A stretch of 64,000 nt of DNA from a virus. Shown piece by piece: positions 38,654-47,177 of this stretch. The notes beneath the pieces were generated by a model. That model ran no database searches. It saw only the letters and a program-made list of their open reading frames with translations, and was not told where the DNA came from. Position 1 is the first letter of the stretch, and every line of letters begins with the position of its first letter. A program made the position numbers and the translations under genes. The stretch covers positions 1 through 64,000 of the IMG/VR virus record IMGVR_UViG_3300025941_000001. One strand, 5' to 3'.

Positions 38654-39373
38654 TCAGTAGTTGACCGCTGCTTTGCGGGGGAGGAACGCGGGAGCCGGAG
38701 TGTGGCCCCGGCCGTTTCGACCGTTGTCCCGCTTGCGGTCCATCAGCGTCGCATCGACCGGGTTCTGAGCCATGTTCGGCTCAAAGCGGCTGCCGGTGAT
38801 CCGCTCGCGCAGAACCTCTTGCTGACGCTCAAGATGCTGCTTGATGTTGGCGGCGACCGAGATCGCCGGATACTTCGAAGCGTAGAGCGTGAGCGCCCGG
38901 TTCAACCGAGCCTCGGCCGCGACGAGCAAACGCTGCGCGTCCGCGATCTTGTTCTTCGCATCAGTGACGCCAGCCTCGGCGTCATCGACACGGCCCTTGG
39001 CGATAAGTCGGAGCCGTTCGTATTCGTCCTTTGCGTCGAGCGGATCATCGCGGTCTTCATCCGGGTCCGGAGGTCCCATGATCTTCGCGGCTACAACTGC
39101 CGCCGGAGACACGCCGTTGGCCGCAGCCTCGGCATTGATGGCATCGAGCCCGCCGGTTTCATCGCCGGGTTGTTCGTCCTCGGCGACACTATCCGAGGTC
39201 TTGCGCGCGAAGCCCGGGAGGGCGTCGTTGATCTGCGCTCGGGTGATGTCCTTGTCGTTGCAGAGCCGTTGCACTTCGGCGACGAGCGGAGCGCCGTCAT
39301 CAGTCCAGAGCTTGTCGTCCTTGTGATCGAAAGATTGCAGGGCCTCTGCGATAGCTGCTTTGGGGGTCGTCAT
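38654..39373 (-). CDS. Hypothetical head-region protein, 239 aa
   Basis: Acidic N-terminal half, helical middle (residues about 115-190: DDAEAGVTDAKNKIADAQRL) and basic end (RNGRGHTPAPAFLPRK). Located between repeat protein and connector. No family recognised; possibly a scaffolding or head accessory factor. Confidence 0.5.
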   Translation of the reverse strand: MTTPKAAIAEALQSFDHKDDKLWTDDGAPLVAEVQRLCNDKDITRAQINDALPGFARKTSDSVAEDEQPGDETGGLDAINAEAAANGVSPAAVVAAKIMGPPDPDEDRDDPLDAKDEYERLRLIAKGRVDDAEAGVTDAKNKIADAQRLLVAAEARLNRALTLYASKYPAISVAANIKQHLERQQEVLRERITGSRFEPNMAQNPVDATLMDRKRDNGRNGRGHTPAPAFLPRKAAVNY

Positions 39374-39493
39374 AGTTTCACCTCATGGTGCGGGGGACAA
39401 ATCGATGCCCGGGGCTCGAAAGCCCCGGGCCGGGAAGCGACAGCGCGAGCCGAAAGTGTCCCCCTCTTAGCCCGCTGCCGTCGCCGTCCCGTT

Positions 39494-40189
39494 TCACGGA
39501 ATGGCAGCGAGACTGGCGGCGGCGGAGACCGTTCGCGCGCCATACTTGGTGACCTTCGCGAAGATGACTGCGGCGGTGCTCGACAGGCGCGTTGCCTGCG
39601 CATCGAGATACGCGCCAAGCTGACCGCCGGTCGCGCCGCTGGAATTGCGCCTCTTCGCAAGCGAGGCATAACGCTGATGGAGGTTGTACTCGCGGGGCGA
39701 GGGACCAGTCTGACCGGATACGTTGCTTGGCATTGGAACAGTCTCCCTACTTTGCTGCGGCGAGAGCTTCCCGCCGGTCTTGAAACTCGCTCTGTCTTCG
39801 ACTTCGACCGAAACCCACTGACCCCAAAGACCGCGCACGGCCCTCGCAACCATTTGGTCCCGTGTCCCGGTTACCCGGAGCGGTCCCCACGAACCGCTGT
39901 ATCCTTTTCCTTTGGCCCTATCCGGCTTCTCCGTCGAAGCGAACTGGCCCGAGGTGCCGACTGATCCTTGAGCCGCTGCGGCGTCGCGCAACTCAGTGAC
40001 CTTGAGCGGTCCCCAAATCCCTGCCGAGCCTTTGAGCCTCGCAATGTCTGCCCGCTCGACTGGGCCGACACTTCCTTGCGCGCCGTCGTATCCGCGAAGC
40101 GCGGCCTGATCTCGCGTCTCGGTGACCTTGAGCGGTCCCCAGATGCCGACCGAGCCCCTGAGCCGCGCGATGTCGGCTCTCTCCGACAC
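39494..40189 (-). CDS. Repeat-containing virion protein, 231 aa, GTG start
   Basis: GTG at 40189. Six consecutive units of exactly 21 residues begin at residues 3, 24, 45, 66, 87 and 108: E-x-x-D near the start, then G-x-W-G-x-L-x-V-T. The same repeat type is in the tail appendage protein at 25370-26548. The C-terminal 90 residues are Ser/Ala-rich with LHQRYASLAKRRN. Just downstream of a strong terminator, so expressed by read-through or from its own start. Possible head fibre or decoration protein. Confidence 0.6.
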   Translation of the reverse strand: MSERADIARLRGSVGIWGPLKVTETRDQAALRGYDGAQGSVGPVERADIARLKGSAGIWGPLKVTELRDAAAAQGSVGTSGQFASTEKPDRAKGKGYSGSWGPLRVTGTRDQMVARAVRGLWGQWVSVEVEDRASFKTGGKLSPQQSRETVPMPSNVSGQTGPSPREYNLHQRYASLAKRRNSSGATGGQLGAYLDAQATRLSSTAAVIFAKVTKYGARTVSAAASLAAIP

Positions 40190-40202
40190 GACATTCGACG
40201 CC

Positions 40203-40241
40203 TCAAAAAGAAAAGAGGCGGCGGTTTGTCCGCCGCCTCTT
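40203..40241 (-). terminator. Strong terminator after major capsid gene
   Basis: Minus strand AAGAGGCGGCGG/CCGCCGCCTCTT (12 bp), loop ACAAA, then TTCTTTTT. The strongest leftward terminator in the window. Confidence 0.85.
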
Positions 40242-40274
40242 GGTTCACGCTAATTCACGCTATTCGCGGGAGCC

Positions 40275-41372
40275 TTAGCTCTCGCGGGTGATCAGGCGAG
40301 CCAGCTTGATCTGCTTGCGCTCCGGGAACACTCGGACCCACGAGTTGGAATGGGCGAGGTTGTTCGTGGTCGCGGCGTTGGTCGGGCCACCTTCGGTCGC
40401 CGGGCTGCCGACGTAGGCATGACCGACCGGATGGATACACCACTCGACGCGGTTGTAGAGCGTATCGCTGCCCGCGCCGTTACCACGGTCCGGGTTGCGG
40501 AAGACTTCGGTCGGGACGATGGGCGTACCCACGCCGAGACGGAACGAGGCAGGGCCGACCAGCCACGTATGGTAGATGCCTGCGGCGGTCTGCGCGCCGT
40601 TGGAAGCATCGCCCGCCGGGTTGGGCATACCGTCGTCCACGATCACGCGGCGGCCGAGGAAGGTCGGAATGTTGACCTTGCCTTCGCTATCCGGGATGAA
40701 GTCGATCAGGTTGTTCTTCTGGGCGGTGGAGTACACGATGGAGTGCATGAACACTGCCGTCACGTCCTCGGCCGCGTCGCCGAGCAGGGTCGCGGTGTCG
40801 ATGAACGCCGACGCCGAGAAGTTGGTCACGCCAGCCGTGAAGCTGGAGCCCTTGATATCGTGGGTCAGGTCGTTCTGATGACCGTAGGCGGCATTGATGC
40901 CAAGCTGGCCGGAGCGACCGAGGGTCGGGTCGGCAAGCGCGTTGTTGGCGAAGATGCCGTTGGCGACCGCGACGAACGCACGCTGCAACCGGCGGACCCA
41001 GTAGTCGGACACGCGGCTCGCGATGCTCTGCATCGGGTCGGACCCGGCCAGAGCGGTCGCCAGACGCATCGTGCTCCACGAGGCGTTACGGCTCAGACGA
41101 ACCGCGACTTCGGCGGAGGTCTGGGTGATGTTCGGGGTCGAAGACGTGTTCGGGTCATCGCTCGACACGTTCTCGGCGGGGTCGCCGATGTCCTGCCAAG
41201 ACGGGACCGTGAAGGTCAGGCCGCCGCCAGCGAGCAGGTTGTCGAGGAAGTCATCACGCGCGGCGACGCCGCTCTGGATGATCGCGGTCTTCTCCATCGT
41301 CAACTGTTGGGTATACGGCGTGAAGACGGCGGGGACGATAACGTCGCTGATCTGGGTGGACACGTTGACCAT
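40275..41372 (-). CDS. Major capsid (coat) protein, 365 aa
   Basis: Start 41372 (MVNVSTQISDVIVPAVFTPY) with GGAG upstream. Matches a coat-protein family of tailed phages by LLAGGGLTFTVPSW, ENVSSDDPNTSSTP, VRLSRNASWSTM and SRVSDYWVRR. Own promoter 130 bp upstream and a strong terminator behind it give it an independent, high-level transcript, as expected for the shell protein. Confidence 0.88.
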   Translation of the reverse strand: MVNVSTQISDVIVPAVFTPYTQQLTMEKTAIIQSGVAARDDFLDNLLAGGGLTFTVPSWQDIGDPAENVSSDDPNTSSTPNITQTSAEVAVRLSRNASWSTMRLATALAGSDPMQSIASRVSDYWVRRLQRAFVAVANGIFANNALADPTLGRSGQLGINAAYGHQNDLTHDIKGSSFTAGVTNFSASAFIDTATLLGDAAEDVTAVFMHSIVYSTAQKNNLIDFIPDSEGKVNIPTFLGRRVIVDDGMPNPAGDASNGAQTAAGIYHTWLVGPASFRLGVGTPIVPTEVFRNPDRGNGAGSDTLYNRVEWCIHPVGHAYVGSPATEGGPTNAATTNNLAHSNSWVRVFPERKQIKLARLITRES

Positions 41373-41500
41373 GATAATCTCCGATGGCTTGTGGGGTGGA
41401 AGCTTTTTCAAGCACCTCCCCATGGAGGTATCTTGGCTGATGCTGATGGGGTCACGACTGCCCTGCATAGGGGCGCGAAGCCATTGCAAATTCTGGCGTG

Positions 41501-41529
41501 AGATTATCGCACTAAATTCCGGAAAACAA
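41501..41529 (-). promoter_or_regulatory. GCTAG-family promoter of the capsid gene
   Basis: Minus strand GAACTTACTAG abutting TTGTTT (41524-41529), 17-nt spacer, TAATCT (41501-41506). Directly downstream of a terminator, leaving a 130-nt leader before the capsid ATG. Confidence 0.7.
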
Positions 41530-41545
41530 CTAGTAAGTTCTCGCG

Positions 41546-41576
41546 CAAAAACGCGCCCCGTTTTTGACAGGGCGCG
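41546..41576 (-). terminator. Intrinsic terminator
   Basis: Minus-strand CGCGCCC/GGGCGCG (41570-41576 with 41552-41558), followed by TTTTTG. Ends the transcript from 42-45k before the capsid promoter. Confidence 0.8.
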
Positions 41577-41597
41577 CTCTCATTCGTGAGGCAGATT

Positions 41598-42041
41598 TTA
41601 GTCTGCGCCGGAGCCGTCAGGCAGCGTCACAACCCAGCTTGTGATCGCAACAGTAGCGTGCTGCACGATGGAAGTCGTGTTGAGGATCATGTCGGCGGCA
41701 GAGGTGCCGACCGTACCCTGCACGATGCAGACGCCCGCACTGTCGTAAGCGCGGAAGTAGCCTGCGGTGCCGGTCGCCGCCGCATCGGTGTCCGACGTGA
41801 TGGCATTGGCCGTAGCAGTCGCGAGGCCATTCGAACCCGGATCAGTTGAGGCGGGAAACGCCGTTGTGCTGAGCGTGAGCGTCGAAAGCAGCGTGCCGCT
41901 GTCGGCGGTCTCGCACGTTGCTGGCATGGAGCCCGAGAAGATTTTGATGTGACCGGGGGTGCCGCCCACATTCAACTTCGCCAGCAACGCGTCCAGCGCA
42001 GCGCGAGCCGAAAGCATAGAGACCATAGGATTAGCAGCCAT
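41598..42041 (-). CDS. Virion protein, paralogue of 24982-25350, 147 aa
   Basis: Helical N-terminus (MLSARAALDALLAKLNVGG) then a Thr/Ala-rich beta domain (GHIKIFSGSMP, LSTLTLSTTAFP, YFRAYDSAGVCIVQGTVG). The same plan occurs next to the tail appendage gene at 25k. Each lies beside a large repeat-bearing fibre-like gene, so the pair may be chaperone or adaptor units. Confidence 0.6.
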   Translation of the reverse strand: MAANPMVSMLSARAALDALLAKLNVGGTPGHIKIFSGSMPATCETADSGTLLSTLTLSTTAFPASTDPGSNGLATATANAITSDTDAAATGTAGYFRAYDSAGVCIVQGTVGTSAADMILNTTSIVQHATVAITSWVVTLPDGSGAD

Positions 42042-42071
42042 AGTTTTTCTCCCTCCTAGTAAGCTGGGCGT

Positions 42072-44174
42072 TTAACTGTCGAGGTAGCGGTACGAGTACC
42101 ACTTACCGCTACCCGGCGTGCCCAGTAAGCCGCCGAGAATTGATTGACCGAAGCCTTGAAGGTTCATCACGATTGGCCCTTCGATAATAAGCTCGGCGTC
42201 CACGATATTTCCGAAGCCGCCTTGCTCGGTCTGGCCGAGGTTCGTGACGATGGTGCCGGAGAAAGTCTCTTCTCCGACCGCCGCAAAACTGGCGGGCGAC
42301 AGGTTTGTGACAATAGGTCCGAAGATAGCTGCCTCAAACGCGTCCACGCGTTGCGAGATGCCGCTGAGCACGGTGTTGACCGAGCCGACGATGATCTCCG
42401 CTTCAACGGCCAACTGACTGATGCCGGACAACGCTGTCGTTACATTGCCCGAGACCGAATAGATCGACGAGCCGTTGAGCGTTTGACCGATACCCGACAG
42501 CGTAGTTTGGATCGTGCCAGTGAAACTCAGACTTGTCGATGAACCCGAAAGGCTTTGACTGATCTTGGTCAAGTTCGTCGCGATGGTGCCACTCGCGCCA
42601 GCCGTTTGCGTCCCGGACAGCGATTGACTTGCGCCTGTCAGTGTCGTCGTGATTGTGCCCGACGAGTTCTGCGAGAAGTTGGCCGTGCCATTGGTGTCGC
42701 CCGACAGCGCGTCCGTGGACAACGTCCATTCGAGCGTGCTGTTCGTAGCCCACGTTTGCGTGCCAGAGCCCGATTGCGGGGCGGTCGTCCAAGCCAGTGC
42801 GTTCTGGCATGGCCCCGTCGTGCTGTTGCCAGTGGTGATGTGAGCGCTGCCGAACGTGTACCCGGCCGGTGCGCTACTGACATTCGTATTGCCCGTGGCC
42901 CCGTATTGACAGAGAAGGCCGAGCACAAGATCGCTCGCCGACGAGAGCGCCCATGTCTTGCTCGGGAGCGTCGGAGTGAAGGCGTTGTCGTAGGTCGAAT
43001 AGAGCCCGAGCGCCGTGTTCACGTCCCATGGTGCAGTCGGGGTCATCGACCCGATGAACGTGGCCCATGTAGTAAGCGTTCCGGAGGCTTGGTTCGCGGT
43101 GTTGGACAGCGCGATGCTGACCGTCACGTTGGAGCCGTGCGCGGCAGTTACGTTGGCCCACCAAACTTCTTGCGTGACGAACTCGACCCCGTTGCTCAAA
43201 CCTTGGAATGGCGTGGCATCAAATTGGAGTGCGCTGCGCCTGTGCCACGTATGGCCCGCGCTATCTGTGACGCCCGTGATCGGAACGTAGCCGAGGCCCA
43301 CGCCGCCTTGCGTCAGGATATTAGCGACGATGATGCACGGGGCCGTATTCGTGAACGTGAACGTGGCGGGCGAGCCGGTGCCCGAGTTATTGTTGCCTGA
43401 CGACAGGTTGCGAAGGTTCGCGAGATCAATTGTCCCTGCGCTGGCCGACGAGCCGGTCGAAGTGCCGGAAAGCGCATCGCCCGTGAAGATGAACGATTGC
43501 TTCGTCTGAGTAGCCGCCAGCGTCGCAGTGCCCGCCGTGGCCTGCGTTTTGCTTTCGAAAAACATATGGAATTGGTTCGGCGACGTGCCGTTTGTTTGGT
43601 TGTTTTGCGCTGTCATACCCGTGCCAGCGGCGGATAAGGTCGAGTTGTTCGTCGAAGTCACTTCCGAGAGTAGCGCAATGAACTCGGAGTTGTTCTGAGA
43701 CGTAGTCGCGCTCAGCGTGATCGCCGCCAGTGTAGACACTGGGTCGCCATAAGTCTGAGCCGAAGTGAGCAGGCCGGAGTTCGTATCCCATGGCGCGGAG
43801 GGCGTCGTGCTGCCCGTGATGCATTGATAGAGGAACTGATACTCGACGCAAGCGCCATTGTTCGTGAGATTGAACGTGAGATTGCGGTTGGTCGAAGACA
43901 CATCGTTCTTCCACCAAATTTCCTGCACGATGTAGTTCGCGTTCGCCGTGCTGCCAGCGCCCAGCCATGCCGATTGGAAGCGCACGCGCTTGCGGAGGTT
44001 CCACGTGCCGCCCGACGCATCCGTGATGCTGGACGTAGACGTGAACGAGCCGTTCGAATAGTACGAGATGAACATGATCGACACGCCGTTGGCATTGTTG
44101 ACAATGCCTGCGGTGATCGTTGAGCCCGGAGTTGCGCCGGAGCCGTTCGAACTATTTGCATACGCGAGTGCCAT
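42072..44174 (-). CDS. Large fibre-like repeat protein, 700 aa
   Basis: Two similar N-terminal beta modules (ITDASGGTWNLRKRVRFQS and VTDSAGHTWHRRSALQF, each followed by QEIWW/QEVWW) and from about residue 500 a series of units G-T-I-x-T-x-L-x-x-I-x-Q-x-L-x-G. N-terminal modules are related to 25370-26548. Probably a head or tail fibre. Ser/Thr/Gly/Asn-rich. Confidence 0.65.
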   Translation of the reverse strand: MALAYANSSNGSGATPGSTITAGIVNNANGVSIMFISYYSNGSFTSTSSITDASGGTWNLRKRVRFQSAWLGAGSTANANYIVQEIWWKNDVSSTNRNLTFNLTNNGACVEYQFLYQCITGSTTPSAPWDTNSGLLTSAQTYGDPVSTLAAITLSATTSQNNSEFIALLSEVTSTNNSTLSAAGTGMTAQNNQTNGTSPNQFHMFFESKTQATAGTATLAATQTKQSFIFTGDALSGTSTGSSASAGTIDLANLRNLSSGNNNSGTGSPATFTFTNTAPCIIVANILTQGGVGLGYVPITGVTDSAGHTWHRRSALQFDATPFQGLSNGVEFVTQEVWWANVTAAHGSNVTVSIALSNTANQASGTLTTWATFIGSMTPTAPWDVNTALGLYSTYDNAFTPTLPSKTWALSSASDLVLGLLCQYGATGNTNVSSAPAGYTFGSAHITTGNSTTGPCQNALAWTTAPQSGSGTQTWATNSTLEWTLSTDALSGDTNGTANFSQNSSGTITTTLTGASQSLSGTQTAGASGTIATNLTKISQSLSGSSTSLSFTGTIQTTLSGIGQTLNGSSIYSVSGNVTTALSGISQLAVEAEIIVGSVNTVLSGISQRVDAFEAAIFGPIVTNLSPASFAAVGEETFSGTIVTNLGQTEQGGFGNIVDAELIIEGPIVMNLQGFGQSILGGLLGTPGSGKWYSYRYLDS

Positions 44175-44638
44175 TACACGGGCTCACTGACAAAGAGACA
44201 TCGAAGACCGGCCATAGCCGCGTCTGGCACTTCGGGCATCACAAGCCATAGGGGCGTGTGAGCAGGGATGGTTCGGTCGGCAAAGTCCAGCGTCGCATGT
44301 TGAGTGACGCCTTCGAAGTGCGCGGTGCCGATCACGTTGGCTCCGGTGCCGAGAAAGCCCGCGAGATTGTCCGTGAGGACGATGTCGCATGACCCGGCCG
44401 TTGGAAACGTGCACGAGACCGAACTCAAGAGATCGCTCAGGCCGTTGAAGTAGTGCTCTCCGGTTTCGTTGAGCGCCAACTCGAAAGACTGAAACGACGT
44501 GAACGGGAACAGCGCCTCACTGTTGAGCCCGAGCACATGATATCGAACGAGCTTCCCCTTCTTGTTCCAGATATCGCTCTGGCGCAAATAGAAATCGTCG
44601 TTCAAGTCGTTGATGTAGAACTCGCCATTGACTGTCAT
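44174..44638 (-). CDS. Virion protein, 154 aa
   Basis: Beta-rich (GEFYINDLNDDFYLRQSDIW, FTSFQSFELALNE). Overlaps the following gene's start by 1 nt and the preceding stop by 4. In the head-fibre unit between scaffold and capsid genes. No family recognised. Confidence 0.55.
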   Translation of the reverse strand: MTVNGEFYINDLNDDFYLRQSDIWNKKGKLVRYHVLGLNSEALFPFTSFQSFELALNETGEHYFNGLSDLLSSVSCTFPTAGSCDIVLTDNLAGFLGTGANVIGTAHFEGVTQHATLDFADRTIPAHTPLWLVMPEVPDAAMAGLRCLFVSEPV

Positions 44639-44880
44639 TCTGGGGGTCCGTCTCCGCTTGAGCCCGCTCCGATAATACTCCCGCCGCCGCCTCCGCCCTT
44701 TTGGATGATCCAGTGACGTTCAAGGACGGTCGAGACGGGACGAGGTTTGAGCGCGCCGAGCGTAGCGCCCGCCTGTCGCGCCTTGCGCGCGGCGACAGAG
44801 ACGCCGTACTTTTTGACGTATTCGCCTTGCGCGGTGAGGTTCCAATTCTCCGGAGCCCAAGGATTGGCAACGTTCGTCAT
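44635..44880 (-). CDS. Free-standing scaffold C-terminal domain homologue, 81 aa
   Basis: Residues 6-46 align with the last 45 residues of the predicted scaffold (44957-45820): NPWAPENWNLTAQGEYV against NPWSKAGWNMTKQGALV, and QAGATLGALKP against QAGSFIGATKP. The remaining half is Gly/Ser-rich. Own promoter upstream. May compete with or replace the scaffold at its capsid-binding site. Confidence 0.65.
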   Translation of the reverse strand: MTNVANPWAPENWNLTAQGEYVKKYGVSVAARKARQAGATLGALKPRPVSTVLERHWIIQKGGGGGGSIIGAGSSGDGPPE

Positions 44881-44914
44881 CGGTGACTACCTCGCAAAGA
44901 AAAAGCGTGCCGCG

Positions 44915-44943
44915 ATATTACTCGCGACACGCCGGGATTGATA
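44915..44943 (-). promoter_or_regulatory. GCTAG-family promoter
   Basis: Minus strand GAAGTTGCTAG abutting TATCAA (44938-44943), 17-nt spacer, TAATAT (44915-44920). Sits between scaffold and its small homologue. Confidence 0.55.
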
Positions 44944-44956
44944 CTAGCAACTTCGC

Positions 44957-45820
44957 TTACGCCGCGTCAGCGGCGGGCTTAGTTGCGCCGATAAACGACC
45001 CGGCTTGCGCCGCGATCTCGCCAGCTTTCACTTCGCCAAGCTGACGCACGAGCGCGCCCTGCTTGGTCATGTTCCAGCCTGCCTTCGACCATGGGTTGTT
45101 CGACCCGCCGTAAGTGCCCTTCGGTCCGCCGCCTCCGCCGGAGCCGCCGCCGACCGATGCAGGCCACCAATGCGGTGCCTTCTCGACCATGTCGCGGAGC
45201 CATTCCTTGGGGGTCAGGCCCGGGACGGTGCCGGGGACATCCTTGGTGATGATGCGCCCGTCCTCGGTCTTCTCGAAGATGCGGGAGCCGCGCAGAACCA
45301 CGTCGTCGAGGGCGGTGACTTGCACCTTCTCGGCCACGGCAGCATCACGGACAGTGCGCTCGATGCTGTCCATGGTGATGGAGCCTTTGAGGTTGGTGAC
45401 TTCGCCATCCTTCTCCATGACGAGCTTTTTCTGTGCGTCGAGTTGACGCTCCAGATTGGACTTGTCGCGCTCCAGCGGAGCGACAGCCTGCTTGACGCGG
45501 GCCGCGATGATCGGCTCAAGCTTCTCTTGGTCGAGGTGACCATCCTTGTTGATGGCTTCGAGTTGAGCCTTCACAGTTTCAAGCTCGTTGGCCTGAGCGT
45601 GGAAAGCCTCGGCGTCAACGCCATCGAACGAAGCGAGTGCGGTCTTCGTCGCCTTGTGGTCGGCCTTTTCCTTGCGGAGGGCTTCCTGCACGCGCTCGAC
45701 ATCCGCTTGCGTCTTCACGCCTTGGATGCCGGTCAACTCCCACTTGCCGTTGCGTTCCGTATAGAGGTCCGCATAGCCCTCCGGAATGTCTTCGGCGGTA
45801 TCATAGATTGTCTTCAACAT
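44957..45820 (-). CDS. Scaffolding-like protein, 287 aa
   Basis: Residues about 35-150 form a charged coiled coil (VERVQEALRKEKADHKATK), followed by a Gly-rich linker and a C-terminal helix-turn-helix-like unit beginning NPWSKAGWN. Location just upstream of the capsid gene fits a scaffold that binds the coat protein through its C-terminus. No protease is obvious nearby. Confidence 0.65.
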   Translation of the reverse strand: MLKTIYDTAEDIPEGYADLYTERNGKWELTGIQGVKTQADVERVQEALRKEKADHKATKTALASFDGVDAEAFHAQANELETVKAQLEAINKDGHLDQEKLEPIIAARVKQAVAPLERDKSNLERQLDAQKKLVMEKDGEVTNLKGSITMDSIERTVRDAAVAEKVQVTALDDVVLRGSRIFEKTEDGRIITKDVPGTVPGLTPKEWLRDMVEKAPHWWPASVGGGSGGGGGPKGTYGGSNNPWSKAGWNMTKQGALVRQLGEVKAGEIAAQAGSFIGATKPAADAA

Positions 45821-45849
45821 AGGATTTCTCCATTACTGCCAACATCGGA

Positions 45850-46191
45850 TCATTCCGATGAGGACCCGGCCATCCGGGATTTGCGTTTGTGGAGCAATCC
45901 TTTGCCGAGGCGAAGGATATGCTGCCGGGTGATCTCCGTCGCGCCGTTGGCTCCGTTCAAGCGACGAGAACCGATGACGCGATGGGCGATATCAGTGTTG
46001 TCCTCGCCAGCGGTGAGGCCAACACTAATTGCGGTATGGATGCGCTCGGCATCCTGAGCAGCGATGTTGCGCGCCCAGTGCGCAAGCTCGTGCCCGTGTA
46101 TCTTGAGCACCTTCTTTTTGCCGGTGCGGAAGCGATGCTTGTCCCACGCGCCGCCGTCGTGCTCGTGATCTCCAATCTCTGGGTCGCTCAT
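45850..46191 (-). CDS. MuF/gp7-like head morphogenesis domain, 113 aa
   Basis: AAQDAERIHTAISVGLTAGE, then IAHRVIGSRRLNG and TRQHILRLGKG match the C-terminal part of SPP1 gp7/Mu gpF-type minor head proteins. Much shorter than the usual 250+ residues, so probably a stand-alone domain. It also contains HGHELAHWAR, an HExxH-like motif that may be chance. ATGA overlap with 46188-47177. Confidence 0.55.
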   Translation of the reverse strand: MSDPEIGDHEHDGGAWDKHRFRTGKKKVLKIHGHELAHWARNIAAQDAERIHTAISVGLTAGEDNTDIAHRVIGSRRLNGANGATEITRQHILRLGKGLLHKRKSRMAGSSSE

Positions 46192-47177
46192 TTGCGTCCC
46201 TCATTCTCGGTCCAGTCCGGCATCAGCCCGATCTTCTGCGGCGCGAAGACCGTGTGCTCGGCGTCGGCGGTTCGGTTAGTTGCGCCGTGCGGGCCGTAGT
46301 TGACCCATGAGTTCTGTCCGCGCGTCTCCGATGTCATCGCTTTGCGCGCGAGGTCCGAATACATCGAGGCGTGAGAGCGCCAAGCGTTCTCTTCTCCCTC
46401 GGCGCGAAAACCATTGCCTTCTTTCAAGTGCCCCATCATGTCGTGCACGATGCGGAAAACGTCGTTGACGACCACGTGCCTGCCGTCGATCACTTCGCCG
46501 GTCGGCCGGAGCATCGGGTTCGTCTCGGCCTTGTCGTTGCTCTTGTCGGTCTTGTTGCCGTAGCCGAGGTCCGTGGGAAAGCCCCACCAATGATTGTTCT
46601 CGCTCACATCCATCGCCGCGAGACGCGGCGAGAGCGCATAGGGGTCCTTCTGTCCGGGCTTGACCCACTCGACCTTGAGCCCGGTCTGCTTGATCACGTC
46701 CCACTGAGCGAGCGTCTCTTTCGCCATCGCCTCGTAGCTGGCCTTGACCTCGGGGTTGTTCGGGTCATCCTTCATCTTGTCGTATTCGTCGGCGATCTTC
46801 GCGGCGCGCTCTTTGTCGAGCTTCGCGTACTCGGTCGGCGGCGAGTACGGCATCCCGGCCTTGTCCATGTAGGCCTTCGCCGCGTCGCGGAGCCGACCGA
46901 TGGGACCGGGGACGTACCACTGATCGCCCAGTTGAATAGGCTTTTGCGGCAGTCCGACGAGCGGCTTCGCGCCCGCTGCAACTTTCTCCGCCTGCGCCTG
47001 CGCTTCCTCGGGCGTGCTCGCGCCCGCGTGCGCGGCCGGACCGATGGGTCGCTGTTCCGGCGGGTGCATCGGCTGTTGCGTGACAGCCGCGCTCGCTGCC
47101 GCTACGCCCTTGAGCGGAACGTCTTGCGTGCCGAACTCGCCGTGGTTGTTGCGAGCCTGTGCGGGGTTATATGTCAC
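46188..47177 (-). CDS. Head-region protein with polyvalent-type conserved domain, 329 aa
   Basis: From residue about 100 the protein has a conserved set FRIVHDMMGHLKEGNGF, GEENAWRSHASM and TETRGQNSWVNYG, with His, Asp and Glu that look like an active or metal site. I have the impression of this pattern in phage head-operon and polyvalent proteins, with no known activity. N-terminal 90 residues disordered, Ala/Pro/Gln-rich. Between portal and scaffold: candidate injected or internal head protein. Confidence 0.55.
   Translation of the reverse strand: MTYNPAQARNNHGEFGTQDVPLKGVAAASAAVTQQPMHPPEQRPIGPAAHAGASTPEEAQAQAEKVAAGAKPLVGLPQKPIQLGDQWYVPGPIGRLRDAAKAYMDKAGMPYSPPTEYAKLDKERAAKIADEYDKMKDDPNNPEVKASYEAMAKETLAQWDVIKQTGLKVEWVKPGQKDPYALSPRLAAMDVSENNHWWGFPTDLGYGNKTDKSNDKAETNPMLRPTGEVIDGRHVVVNDVFRIVHDMMGHLKEGNGFRAEGEENAWRSHASMYSDLARKAMTSETRGQNSWVNYGPHGATNRTADAEHTVFAPQKIGLMPDWTENEGRK

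Noticed and set aside
39370-39849. 159-codon leftward frame beside the repeat protein
   Set aside because: Overlaps 39494-40189 in another frame and is Arg/Ser/Pro-rich without a ribosome site, as expected of a shadow frame.
45850-46191. Prohead protease suggested by HGHELAHWAR
   Set aside because: The rest of the sequence matches the MuF/gp7 C-terminal domain, which is not a protease; the HExxH match alone is weak.
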